The notes below the pieces were generated by a model that was not told the DNA's origin, did not search any database, and saw nothing but the letters and a program-made list of their open reading frames with translations. The position numbers and the translations under genes were made by a program. A stretch of 45,854 nt of DNA from SG8-30 sp964406445 (GTDB taxonomy: Bacteria; Pseudomonadota; Gammaproteobacteria; Steroidobacterales; Steroidobacteraceae): assembly GCA_964406445.1 (NCBI GenBank), contig CAYORU010000027.1:1-45854 (forward strand), written 5' to 3'. How positions within the stretch are numbered: position 1 is the first letter of the stretch; each line of letters opens with the position of its first letter. Shown here piece after piece: positions 8,391 through 16,397 of this stretch.

Positions 8391-9596
8391 CTACCCGCGG
8401 GCGGCGCGGCGGCCGGCCGGGCGGCCTTCGAAGAGCGCGAGCAGGCCGCCGGCCGCGACCACCAGCAGCGGATCGGTGATGTCGGCGGTGCGCCCAGGCA
8501 GCCAGGTCTGCAGCACCTCGACCGCCAGCACGATGCTGCCGGCGAGCGCGGTGGCCGAAAGCGGCGCGCGCCCGGAGCGCGCGAGCAGCCACACCAGCGC
8601 GCCGTAGGTGAAGCAGCGCTCCAGCATCGCCGGCAGGTTGGTCGACCGGTAGCGCACCAGGGAGTCGGCGAACGGCACCCACGAGAAGGGATCCTGCCCG
8701 AGCCGGAACTCGAACGGCCGCAGGCCGTCCGCGACCAGCAGCGCGGCGAGGCAGAAGGCCAGCAGTCCGGCGGCGGCGGGCTCCTCGAGCCGGTCGAGCG
8801 CCCAGGTCAGCGCGAGGGCGAGCAGCATCGCGAGCCCCTCCGCAGGCACGAGGCTCTTGCCGCTCAGCACGACGAGCCCGGCGGCCACCACCACCATGGC
8901 GACGAACAGCGGCCGCACGCCGGAGCGATCGCGGCTGAGCGCCGTCAGCGCCTGCCCGACCACCAGCCACGGCACCAGCCACAGCACGGTCTCCCATGCG
9001 CCCCAGCGCTCCCGCCACAACGGCGCGATGCCTTCCAGCCACTCGCCCGGGCCGAGCACCGGCGCGAAGGGCACGAGCCGGTAGCTCACCCACAGGACCA
9101 CCAGCGCCGCGGCGATCGGTTGGGCCAGCACGCGATCCAGCGGGTGGCGGCCGAGGCTGCGGCCCGCCGCGCGCAACACCAGCGCGAGCGCCCCGCCCGC
9201 GGCCGCGCCGAGCGTGTTGAAGGTGACGTCGGCCAGGCTCGCGACCCGGCGCGTCTCGTAGATCTGCGCGATCTCGATCGCCGTCGACAGCAGCGCCGCG
9301 GCGAGCACCGCGCCGGCCAGCGCAGCGGCCGCGCCGAAACGCGCGGCGAGCATCCAGGCGAGGCAGGCGCCGAAAGGCAGGTAGAGCAGCAGGTTCGCGA
9401 CGATGTCGCTGCGCGTCGTCCGCGCCCAGGGCAGCGCGGCGCGGAGCTCGGCGAGGCTCGCGATTCCCGCGCTCTCGAAACGGAACGGAAACAGCGACCC
9501 GTAGACGATGAGGAAGACGACGACCGCGAGCAACCAGCGGGCGGCGCGCGCTCCGGACTCAGACACGGCGGCCGTCCGTGGTTGGCATCGTCCCAT
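8391..9596 (-). CDS. VanZ-like integral membrane protein with two VanZ repeats
   Basis: 401 residues, about ten hydrophobic helices. The N-terminal half shows the VanZ pattern: SLFPFRFE, DIVANLLLYLPFG, then TAIEIAQIYETRRVASLADVTFNTLGA. The C-terminal half repeats it in weaker form: PFADSLVRYRSTNLPAMLERCFTYGAL, then LAVEVLQTWLPGRTADITDPLLVVAAGG. VanZ was found beside vancomycin-resistance genes, but most homologues are chromosomal and of unknown function, so no resistance phenotype should be inferred. A shorter start is possible within the first 15 residues; the ATG at 9596 is the only ATG there. Confidence 0.75.
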   Translation of the reverse strand: MGRCQPRTAAVSESGARAARWLLAVVVFLIVYGSLFPFRFESAGIASLAELRAALPWARTTRSDIVANLLLYLPFGACLAWMLAARFGAAAALAGAVLAAALLSTAIEIAQIYETRRVASLADVTFNTLGAAAGGALALVLRAAGRSLGRHPLDRVLAQPIAAALVVLWVSYRLVPFAPVLGPGEWLEGIAPLWRERWGAWETVLWLVPWLVVGQALTALSRDRSGVRPLFVAMVVVAAGLVVLSGKSLVPAEGLAMLLALALTWALDRLEEPAAAGLLAFCLAALLVADGLRPFEFRLGQDPFSWVPFADSLVRYRSTNLPAMLERCFTYGALVWLLARSGRAPLSATALAGSIVLAVEVLQTWLPGRTADITDPLLVVAAGGLLALFEGRPAGRRAARG

Positions 9597-9705
9597 TGTC
9601 CCACGGCAGGGGTCCAGGTGCGCTGCGTCGTGGCCGTGGCGACCAGCGCGTTCCCGGGCGGCGACGTGCTGCCCTGCGACAGCGGCAAGCGCCTGCGTCG
9701 AGACG

Positions 9706-9742
9706 CCGGCGGGCGGCTGCGCAGTCCGCAGCCGCCCGCCGG
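9706..9742. other. Perfect 16-bp stem hairpin 3' of the glycine-rich protein gene
   Basis: The arms 9706-9721 and 9727-9742 are exact reverse complements with a 5-base loop. The hairpin lies 20 bp beyond the stop codon of the gene at 9762-10580 (-). No run of T follows on either strand, so it is not a textbook intrinsic terminator. It may protect the 3' end of the message or end transcription with Rho. The rest of 9597-9761 shows nothing else I can name. Confidence 0.6.
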
Positions 9743-9761
9743 GGTGCTTCCCTCGGATCGA

Positions 9762-10580
9762 TCAGCGCCGCGCCGAGGCGTCGGCGTTCGCGCTGGCGTT
9801 CATCCGCCCGTCGGCGCGGACCCCGTCTTCGCGCGCCTCGACGTTGCCGCCAGCGTCCGCCTGCGCGGCCGCATTGGCGCTGACGCGCGGGCGGCGACGC
9901 GGCTCGGCGGGGGCAGGCTCGCTCTCCTCCGGCGCCGCCTCCGGCTGCGGCGCGGCCTGCGGCACGGACCCGAGGGCGAGGGCTCCCGACCCCGAGCCGT
10001 TGCCCTGGCCGGCGAGGCCCAGCATCGGGCCGGCCGACGGCGCGGGTTCGGCGGGCGGCGTGCTTTCGACCGGCTCGGCGGAGCCTTCCGCCGACTGCAT
10101 CGCCTCGCCGACGCTGTCGAGCGTCGCGACGTCGGCGGCGCCGGCGACGGCGGCCGAGCCTGCGGCCTCGCCGGTCGCGGCGGCGGAGGCGGCGGTGGCC
10201 GCGATCGCGCCGGTTGCATCGATCGAAGCCTGCACTGCGCCCGTCGCGGCGCCGCTGGCGGTCGCGGCGGCTTCGTCGGCGCGCCCGCGGGTGGCGTTCA
10301 CCGCGCCTTCGGCGCGATTGCGGACCCGGCCGCTGACGTCGCGCGCGCGGCTGCCGACGCCGTCGACCGCGCCGGTCGCGTCGATGCTTCCCCCGATCGA
10401 GCCGCCGAGGCTGCCCGAGCCGGCGCCGCCGATCGTGCCCATGCCGCCGCCGAGCGTCCCGCCGAGGGTGCCGCCGAGGCTGCCAGCCGCTCCACCGCCG
10501 AGGATCTGTGCGCCAGCCACGGGGCTCGTGGCCAGCAGAGAGACGACGGCGAGACGGACGAAGAGATTGCGCTTGTTCAT
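9762..10580 (-). CDS. Secreted glycine/alanine-rich protein of unknown function
   Basis: 272 residues from MNKRNLF, with a GGAG ribosome site eight bases upstream. A signal peptide (residues 1-21, ending VAGA) precedes a glycine-rich block with repeated SLGGTLGG and SIGGSI units (about 23-65). A middle section RARDVSGRVRNRAEGAVNATRGRADE is followed by a long Ala/Gly/Ser region. A basic PRRRPRV patch then leads to an alanine-serine end (SANADASARR). The repetitive small-residue composition suggests an extended or fibrous exported protein. I recall similar unnamed proteins in Xanthomonadales, but no function is known to me. Confidence 0.65.
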   Translation of the reverse strand: MNKRNLFVRLAVVSLLATSPVAGAQILGGGAAGSLGGTLGGTLGGGMGTIGGAGSGSLGGSIGGSIDATGAVDGVGSRARDVSGRVRNRAEGAVNATRGRADEAAATASGAATGAVQASIDATGAIAATAASAAATGEAAGSAAVAGAADVATLDSVGEAMQSAEGSAEPVESTPPAEPAPSAGPMLGLAGQGNGSGSGALALGSVPQAAPQPEAAPEESEPAPAEPRRRPRVSANAAAQADAGGNVEAREDGVRADGRMNASANADASARR

Positions 10581-10665
10581 GTTCCTGCTCCGTTGCATGC
10601 CGCGGACCATCCGCGGTTCTCGGAAGCAAGGACGACGGCGCAGGCCGTTTTCTTCCCGGGCCGGC

Positions 10666-11952
10666 TCAGTTTTTCGTGACGGACTGCGCAGGAATGCGCA
10701 GCGGCCCGCCGACGAGGCCCCGGCCGTAGGTGTCGTCAGGGCCGCGCGGACCGAGGTCGACCGCCTGCGCCGCGAGCCGCGCGCGCGCTGCGTCCGCGAT
10801 CTGCCGGTCGGGTCGCTCGAATCCCTCGGCCAGAAGGCCGGCGACGATCGGCGTCGCGAAGGAGGTGCCCCGCACCGGCCCGTAGCCGCCGCCGGGCACG
10901 GCCGCCAGCATCTCCGCGCCGGGCGCCGCGAAGGCGACGTGCGGCCCGCGGCAGGCTTCGGCGATGACGCGGTCGCGCAGGTCGACGGCGGTGACGCCGA
11001 TGACCTCCGGATAGGCGGCCGGGAACAGCGGCGGGGCCGCCGGCCCGTCGTTGCCGACCGCGGCCACCAGCAGGTAGCCGCGTTCGTTCATCGCGCGCAC
11101 CAGCCCGGTCAGCAGCAGGCTCTTCGCGCCGACGAGGCTGATGTTCACCACCGGCACCCGTTCGCGCGCCAGCCAGTCGAGCGCGAGCGCGAGCGCGCCG
11201 AAGTTGCCGCCCGCGCCGCCGCAGAAGATGTCGGCGGCGTACAGGGCGGCGCCAGGCTGCGCGCCGCGGAAGCCCTCCGCGCTGCCGGCGAGCAGCGAGG
11301 CGACCGCGGTGCCGTGCACGGCCGGCACGACCCTGCCGTCGCAGCCGAAGCGGCGGATCGAGAGGCCGGCGAGCGCCGGGTGCGAGCCGTCCACCCCGCT
11401 GTCCACCAGGCCGATGCGCGCACGCGTCGCAGGCGCCGACGCGGCCGGCTGTGCCGGCGGCGCGACGGCGGCGGCCGGCACGTCCGTCGCGCCGCCCGTG
11501 TAGACGTGGTTGAAGTCGTAGCTGCCCTCCGGATCGAGCTCGCGCAGGCGCTTGAGCGCGCGTCGCGTCGACATTCCCTCCGGCGCCCGCAGGAGCACGA
11601 GGCGCAGGCCGACCCCGCCGAGCTCGTCGTCGCGCAGCACGGTGAAGCCCGCCTGCAGGGCCCGCTCGAGCGCCCCGGCGGAGGGCGACAGCGCGCCCAC
11701 CTGGCCGCGCACGATCGGCTCTCCGCCGGGGCCGCGCTCGAGAGTCGCGCGCTCCGTGCGCAGCAGCTCGCGGATGCGCAGCCTGCGCAGGTCCGTCGGG
11801 GCCACGGCGCCCGCCGTCCGCAGCGTCTGGTCCGCGAGCGGCGGCAGCGCCGGCAGCTGCGGCAGGCCCGGCGCGGGCAGGTTGATCTGCGCGGCCGCCG
11901 TCCCGGCGACGGCAGCGGACAGCAGCAGGGCCAGCAGGCGCGGCGTGTTCAA
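10666..11952 (-). CDS. Secreted subtilisin-like serine peptidase (S8)
   Basis: 428 residues: signal peptide 1-21, a Pro-rich and helical N-terminal region (22-175) that may act as a propeptide, then a compact S8 catalytic domain. The triad and oxyanion residues are all present: D184 (IGLVDSGVD), H213 (VHGTAVAS), N301 (AVGNDG) and S364 (GTSFATPI). The chain is therefore expected to be active outside the cytoplasm. It is divergently transcribed from an ECF sigma/anti-sigma pair across 141 bp, which suggests the sigma factor controls the peptidase, or that the peptidase acts in the signalling; neither is shown. The catalytic domain is shorter than classical subtilisins. Confidence 0.9.
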   Translation of the reverse strand: MNTPRLLALLLSAAVAGTAAAQINLPAPGLPQLPALPPLADQTLRTAGAVAPTDLRRLRIRELLRTERATLERGPGGEPIVRGQVGALSPSAGALERALQAGFTVLRDDELGGVGLRLVLLRAPEGMSTRRALKRLRELDPEGSYDFNHVYTGGATDVPAAAVAPPAQPAASAPATRARIGLVDSGVDGSHPALAGLSIRRFGCDGRVVPAVHGTAVASLLAGSAEGFRGAQPGAALYAADIFCGGAGGNFGALALALDWLARERVPVVNISLVGAKSLLLTGLVRAMNERGYLLVAAVGNDGPAAPPLFPAAYPEVIGVTAVDLRDRVIAEACRGPHVAFAAPGAEMLAAVPGGGYGPVRGTSFATPIVAGLLAEGFERPDRQIADAARARLAAQAVDLGPRGPDDTYGRGLVGGPLRIPAQSVTKN

Positions 11953-12060
11953 GGGTTCCCCCGTGGTCGTCCAGGATTCCGGACCGGGCGGTCGGCAATG
12001 CTAGCATCGGCATGGCCTCCACCCGTGCATACGTCCGGGCGGGGCGAATCGATCCCCGAT

Positions 12061-12089
12061 GGAAGAAAACGACGTTTGCGAGCGTATTC
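12061..12089 (+). promoter_or_regulatory. Candidate ECF-type promoter directly upstream of the sigma gene
   Basis: GGAAG at 12061 resembles the GGAAC -35 of ECF promoters, and CGTATT at 12083-12088 could be the -10. The predicted start of transcription falls at or next to the ATG (12094). No ribosome site precedes that ATG, so the message could be leaderless and self-activated. This is a weak match. The remainder of the 141-bp divergent region (11953-12060) shows no feature I can name. Confidence 0.3.
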
Positions 12090-12093
12090 ATCC

Positions 12094-12603
12094 ATGAGCA
12101 ACGACACGCCGCGCGAGGATGTCAGGACCGGGATCGCCGGCATGCTGCCGAAGCTGCGCCGCTTCGCGCGGGTGATCACCCGCGACGTGCAGGAGGCCGA
12201 CGACCTCGTGCAGGTGACGGTGGAGAAGGCCCTGCTGCGCGCCGGGCAGTGGCGCCCGGGATCGCGACTGGAGAGCTGGATGTTCGGGATCATGAAGAAC
12301 GCCTGGATCGACGAGCTGCGCGCGCGCCGCCGCCGCGGCCGCGTCGAGGCGCCGGAGGAAGCCGGCGTGAACGTGGCCGACGGCTCGTCCACGGCCGGAG
12401 AGATCGCGCTCTCGGTGCAGTCGGCGATGGCGCTGCTGCCCGAGGAGCAGCGGCTCGCCGTGGCGCTGGTGCTCGTCGAGGGGCTGGCCTACAAGGAGGC
12501 GGCGGAGGTGCTCGACGTGCCGATCGGCACGCTGACCAGCCGGCTCGCCCGCGGTCGGGAGACGCTGCAGGCGCTGTTGGGCGGCGCCGGGGAGGCTCGA
12601 TGA
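12094..12603 (+). CDS. ECF-family RNA polymerase sigma factor
   Basis: 169 residues with the two sigma-70 regions of ECF factors. Region 2 (about 20-90) contains FARVITRDVQEADDLVQVTVEKAL and LESWMFGIMKNAWIDELR. Region 4 (about 110-160) has LLPEEQRLAVALVLVEGLAYKEAAEVLDVPIGTLTSRLARGRETL, the standard helix-turn-helix. The ATG overlaps no ribosome site. Its stop overlaps the start of the next gene (ATGA), the usual arrangement for an ECF factor and its anti-sigma factor. The divergent secreted subtilisin is the obvious candidate target. Confidence 0.92.
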   Translation: MSNDTPREDVRTGIAGMLPKLRRFARVITRDVQEADDLVQVTVEKALLRAGQWRPGSRLESWMFGIMKNAWIDELRARRRRGRVEAPEEAGVNVADGSSTAGEIALSVQSAMALLPEEQRLAVALVLVEGLAYKEAAEVLDVPIGTLTSRLARGRETLQALLGGAGEAR

Positions 12604-13328
12604 GCAGGCCTGCGAACGAGCTGCTGATGGCCTACGCCGACGGCGAGCTCGAGGGCGAGGAGCGGGCGGCCGTAGAGGCGGCCATGGCCGCCGATCCCGA
12701 GGTGGCCCGCGCGGTCGCACAGCACCACGCGCTGCGCGCGCGCCTGTCCGGATCCTATGACGACGTGCTCGCCGAACCGGTGCCGGCCCGGCTCGCCGCG
12801 CTGCTCGAGGCGCCGGCGACGCTGGCTGCGCCGGCCGCGCCGGTCGTGGATCTCGCCAGCCGCCGCCCGCCGCGCCGCTTCGGCGCGCCCGCCTTCCTCG
12901 CCATGGCCGCCTCGCTCGTCGTGGGCGTGTTCGTCGGGCTCTTCGCCCTGCGCGGGCCCCAGGCGCCCTTCGAGACGACCGGCGGCGCGCTGCTCGCGCG
13001 CGGCGCGCTCGCCGAGGCGCTCGATGTCCGGCTCGCAGCCGAGGGGGCCGCGACGGGCGGCGTCCGGCTCGGCTTGAGCTTCCGCGATCGGCAGGGCGGC
13101 TACTGCCGCACGTTCAGCCTCGAGGACGACAAGGCGCTCGCCGGCCTCGCCTGTCGGCAAGGCACGGACTGGCAGGTCGAGGTCCTCACGGCGAGTGGCG
13201 CGGCCGGCGAGCTGCGCGCCGCCTCGACGCTCCCGCCCGCCGTGCTGGCAGCGGTCGAGGCGCGGATGACGGGCGAGCCGCTCGACGCCGCAGCCGAGGC
13301 GGCCGCCCGCCAGTCCGGCTGGCGCTAG
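12600..13328 (+). CDS. Membrane-bound anti-sigma factor
   Basis: 242 residues. The N-terminal ~60 residues (ELLMAYADGELEGEERAAVEAAMAADPEVARAV) match the helical anti-sigma domain, without the Cys/His zinc ligands of the ZAS type. A single membrane helix follows at about 95-116 (PAFLAMAASLVVGVFVGLFAL). The C-terminal ~120 residues would be periplasmic and contain two Cys (near CRTFS and ACRQG) that could form a disulfide, which would suit envelope sensing. The start overlaps the sigma stop by four bases. The 3' end overlaps the convergent metY stop by four bases. Confidence 0.85.
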   Translation: MSRPANELLMAYADGELEGEERAAVEAAMAADPEVARAVAQHHALRARLSGSYDDVLAEPVPARLAALLEAPATLAAPAAPVVDLASRRPPRRFGAPAFLAMAASLVVGVFVGLFALRGPQAPFETTGGALLARGALAEALDVRLAAEGAATGGVRLGLSFRDRQGGYCRTFSLEDDKALAGLACRQGTDWQVEVLTASGAAGELRAASTLPPAVLAAVEARMTGEPLDAAAEAAARQSGWR

Positions 13329-14596
13329 GCGGCGGCCAGCGCCTGATCGAGGTCCTCGAGGAGGTCCTCGATGTGCTCGATCCCGATGGACAGGCGCACC
13401 ATGTCCTCGGTGACGCCGGCGCGTTCCAGTTCCGCCGGCGACAGTTGCCGGTGGGTCGTGCTCGCCGGGTGGCAGGCGAGCGACTTCGCGTCGCCGATGT
13501 TGACGAGGCGCGTGAACAGCTTGAATGCGTCCTGCACGCGCGCGCCGGCCTCGCGGCCGCCCTCGACGCCGAAGGTCAGGATCCCCGAGGCGCGCCCGCC
13601 CATGTAACGGTCGACCAGCGCCTTCGAGGGCGAATCGTCGAGGCCGGCGTAGTTGACCCAGCGCACCTTGCGGTGCGACTGCAGGTGCCGGGCGATCTTG
13701 ATGGTGTTGGCGCAGATGCGGTCCATGCGCACCGCGAGCGTCTCGATGCCTTGCAGCACCAGGAACGAGTTGAACGGCGAGATCGCCGCGCCCATGTTGC
13801 GCAGCGGCACGACGCGCGCGCGGCCGATGTAGGCCGCAGGGCCGAGCGCCTCGGTGAACACCACGCCGTGATAGGAGACGTCCGGGGTGTTGAGCCGCGG
13901 GAACTTGCCGGCGTGCTTCGCCCAGGGGAACTTCCCGGAGTCGACCAGCGCGCCGCCGATGCTGTTGCCGTGGCCGCCGAGGTACTTGGTGAGCGAGTGC
14001 ACCACGATGTCGGCGCCGTGGTCGAAGGGCCGGCACAGGTAGGGCGTCGGCACGGTGTTGTCGACGATCAGCGGGATGCCGTGGCGGTGGGCGATGTCTG
14101 CGAGTGCGGCGAAGTCGGTGACGTTGCCGAGCGGATTGCCGATCGACTCGCAGTACACCGCGCGCGTGTTCGCGTCGATCAGCTTCTCGAAGGAGGCCGG
14201 GTCGCGGTGGTCGGCGAAGCGCACCTGGATGCCGTATTGCGGCAGCGTGTGCGCGAACAGGTTGTAGGTGCCCCCGTAGAGCGTGGCGCTCGACACGACG
14301 TTCTGGCCGGCCTCCATGATCGTGAGCAGCGCGTAGGTGATCGCCGACTGCCCCGAGGCCAGGGCCAGCGCACCGATGCCGCCCTCGAGCGCCGCGACGC
14401 GCTTCTCGAGCACGTCGGTGGTCGGGTTCATGATCCGCGTGTAGATGTTGCCCTGGACCTTCAGGTCGAACAGGTCCGCGCCGTGCTGGGTGTCGTCGAA
14501 GGCGTAGGAGGTCGTCTGGTAGATCGGCACCGCGACCGCCTTGGTGGTCGGGTCGGGCGCGTAACCAGCGTGGACGGCGAGAGTCTCGGGGCGCAT
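13325..14596 (-). CDS. metY: O-acetylhomoserine sulfhydrylase / aminocarboxypropyltransferase
   Basis: 423 residues of the Cys/Met-metabolism PLP family. This enzyme makes homocysteine (or methionine) from O-acetylhomoserine and sulfide or methanethiol in direct sulfhydrylation. The hallmarks are PIYQTTSYAFDD near the N-terminus, the long VQGNIYTRIMNPTTDVLEKRVAALEGG stretch of MetY, the PLP lysine in VHSLTKYLGGHGNSIGG, and VNIGDAKSLACHPASTTH near the end. The start at ATG 14596 (MRPETLAVHAG) fits family starts; a GTG nine bases upstream is the alternative. The leader (14629-14643) has a small hairpin, GCACGG-tag-CCGTGC. I recognised no SAM riboswitch. Confidence 0.93.
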   Translation of the reverse strand: MRPETLAVHAGYAPDPTTKAVAVPIYQTTSYAFDDTQHGADLFDLKVQGNIYTRIMNPTTDVLEKRVAALEGGIGALALASGQSAITYALLTIMEAGQNVVSSATLYGGTYNLFAHTLPQYGIQVRFADHRDPASFEKLIDANTRAVYCESIGNPLGNVTDFAALADIAHRHGIPLIVDNTVPTPYLCRPFDHGADIVVHSLTKYLGGHGNSIGGALVDSGKFPWAKHAGKFPRLNTPDVSYHGVVFTEALGPAAYIGRARVVPLRNMGAAISPFNSFLVLQGIETLAVRMDRICANTIKIARHLQSHRKVRWVNYAGLDDSPSKALVDRYMGGRASGILTFGVEGGREAGARVQDAFKLFTRLVNIGDAKSLACHPASTTHRQLSPAELERAGVTEDMVRLSIGIEHIEDLLEDLDQALAAA

Positions 14597-14698
14597 GAGG
14601 GGCACTCACTGGGCAGTGAAACGGGATCGCACGGTAGCCGTGCGGGCGACCCGCTTGCAACCGTGGCGATCGCGTGGGGGTATGTGGGTATAGCCGGC

Positions 14699-14785
14699 AG
14701 TGATCGGTGACCGGTGACCGGCCAGAACGCCGGATCGGCGCACGGCCCGGGTCGGCCGATCACCGGTCACTGGTCACCGATCACT
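14699..14785. repeat. Inverted heptamer-repeat element, copy 1
   Basis: Three 7-bp units of the form RGTGAYC (14699-14719) and GGCC (14720-14723) face a 30-base core (14724-14753). On the far side come GGCC (14754-14757) and four units of the form GRTCACY (14758-14785). The arms are reverse complementary, so the strand can fold into a long hairpin with the core as loop. The last unit contains the stop codon of the M28 gene (14781-14783, - strand). Copy 2 at 23436-23564 is the same element in the opposite orientation, with a core of exactly 30 bases (19 of 30 identical). Confidence 0.85.
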
Positions 14786-16397
14786 TCTTCCCGAACGTCT
14801 CCCCGAAGAAATCCCCGTCCAGCCACCGCGGCCGCCTCCGGTCGTTCGCGACCGCAAGCCCGATCCTCGCGTTGACCCGCGCGAGCGTGGCGAGCGTCGG
14901 CCAGTCGATCGGCAGGTCCACCTCGTCGCTTGGCATGTGGTAGTCGCGGAGCAGGAACTCCCCGAACACCGCGTCGGGGTCGACCGCAGGGTCGGACGAC
15001 TTCGCGGCCGAGTCGACATAGAGCGCCGGGATGCCCTCGCGCACGAACGAATACTGGTCGCTGCGCACGAAGAACACCTCGGCCGGGTCCGGGTCCGGCA
15101 TCATCGCGACCTTCTCGGCGGCGAGCGCCCGCTCCGCCACCGCGCCGAGCGTCGAGTGTTCCGCCCCGAAGACCGTGAAGCCATCCATCGGGAACAGCGC
15201 CATCGGCATGTCGACGTTGACGTTGGCGACGATCGCCTCCTTCGGAACGGTGGGGAACATGGCGAAATGCCGCGAGCCGAGCAGCCCGCGCTCCTCGGCG
15301 GTCACGGCGAGGAAGATGATCGAACGCTTCGGCCGGATCTTCGAGGTCGCGAGCAGCCGCGCGGACTCCAGCATGATCGCCACGCCGCTCGCGTTGTCGA
15401 GCGCGCCGTTGTAGATCGTGTCGCCGTCCACCGCTGCGCCTTTGCCGAGGTGGTCGAGGTGCGCGGTGAAGACCACGTACTCGTTCGCGAGCTTCGGATC
15501 CGAGCCGCGCAGGATGCCGACCACGTTGTGGCAGCGCGTGCGGCCGAGCGCGGCGCGCAGGCTGATCGAGACGGTCGCCGGCAGGTCGAAGGCCTGCGGC
15601 TTGCCCGCGTCCGCGTCGGCGAAAATCTCCTCCAGCGACTTCGGGCCGCCGTCGAACAGCTTCGCGGCCGAGGCGAGGTTGAGCGAGATCGAGGCCTTCA
15701 GCTCCGGATAGGCCTCGACCGGCTGCCCCCCGGCGTCGACGAGGCGCATGCTCGGCACCCACGCGAGGCGCACCGCCTTGTCCCAGGGCCAGCGCTTCTC
15801 GTCGTCCGGCGTGCTCATGAAGATCATGCCTACGGCGCCGCGCTCGACCAGCGCGCGGCGGGTCTCGCGCGTGTAGTGCGCTCGCTGGCTGTTCGGGAAC
15901 CAGGCCGGCGCGCCCGAGAGCACCACGGCGACCTTGCCGCGCAGGTCCACGCCCGCGAAGTCGTCGTAGCCGAGCTCCGGTGCGGACACGCCGAAGCCCA
16001 CGAACACGAGCGGCGCCTCGACCGAGGCCTCGGTGCCGAAGTAGCTGAAGCCCGGGATGAAGTCGACGCCGGGCACAAGCTCCAGGCGCTCGCCGCCGCG
16101 CGTGATGGCGACCTTCGCGGCCGGCACGACGCGGGTCGACTCGATCAGCTCCACCGGCTGCAGCCAGGCGCCCTCCGTGCCGCCCGGCTCGAGGCCGAGC
16201 TTGGCCATCTCGGTCGCCACGTACTTCGCCGCGAGCTGGTAGCCGCGCGAGCCGGTGGCGCGGCCTTCCAGCAGGTCGTCGGCGAGGAACTCGACGTGTG
16301 CGCGCACGACGGCTGCGGAGGCAGGCGGCGGGCTGCCAGCCTGCGAGAACGCAGGCAGGAGCGAGACGGCGGCTGCGATAATGACGCGATGGCGCAT
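14781..16397 (-). CDS. Secreted M28-family zinc aminopeptidase with PA insert
   Basis: 538 residues with a signal peptide at 1-20 (MRHRVIIAAAVSLLPAFSQA). A protease-associated-like insert (about 115-230) interrupts the N-terminal part. The M28 catalytic core carries the two-zinc site: His and Asp in VFTAHLDHLG, Asp in NGALDNASG, the Glu pair in VTAEERGLLGS, Asp in NVNVDMPM, and the last His in RDYHMPSDEVD. It is predicted to remove N-terminal amino acids from peptides in the periplasm or outside the cell. The stop codon lies inside a heptamer repeat unit. The start codon region overlaps by nine bases the start of the divergent GNAT gene. Confidence 0.92.
   Translation of the reverse strand: MRHRVIIAAAVSLLPAFSQAGSPPPASAAVVRAHVEFLADDLLEGRATGSRGYQLAAKYVATEMAKLGLEPGGTEGAWLQPVELIESTRVVPAAKVAITRGGERLELVPGVDFIPGFSYFGTEASVEAPLVFVGFGVSAPELGYDDFAGVDLRGKVAVVLSGAPAWFPNSQRAHYTRETRRALVERGAVGMIFMSTPDDEKRWPWDKAVRLAWVPSMRLVDAGGQPVEAYPELKASISLNLASAAKLFDGGPKSLEEIFADADAGKPQAFDLPATVSISLRAALGRTRCHNVVGILRGSDPKLANEYVVFTAHLDHLGKGAAVDGDTIYNGALDNASGVAIMLESARLLATSKIRPKRSIIFLAVTAEERGLLGSRHFAMFPTVPKEAIVANVNVDMPMALFPMDGFTVFGAEHSTLGAVAERALAAEKVAMMPDPDPAEVFFVRSDQYSFVREGIPALYVDSAAKSSDPAVDPDAVFGEFLLRDYHMPSDEVDLPIDWPTLATLARVNARIGLAVANDRRRPRWLDGDFFGETFGKK

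Noticed and set aside
8391..9596. Vancomycin resistance from the VanZ-like gene
   Set aside because: No vanHAX or related genes are present, and most VanZ homologues have no link to resistance.
8262..10679. Long + strand frame opposite the VanZ and glycine-rich genes
   Set aside because: It has no domain or ribosome site, and the opposite strand encodes proteins with clear helices or signal peptides.
14597..14698. SAM or SAH riboswitch in front of metY
   Set aside because: Only a 6-bp hairpin is visible, and the conserved cores of the known SAM and SAH riboswitches were not found by eye.
14699..14785. Heptamer repeats as a CRISPR array or plasmid iterons
   Set aside because: The units are seven bases with no spacers, are arranged as inverted arms, and no cas or rep gene is present.
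14707..14943. Short frames starting inside the heptamer repeats (peptides beginning MTGDRPE) in both copies
   Set aside because: The similar peptides only reflect the repeat DNA itself; there is no ribosome site and they run into other genes in antisense.
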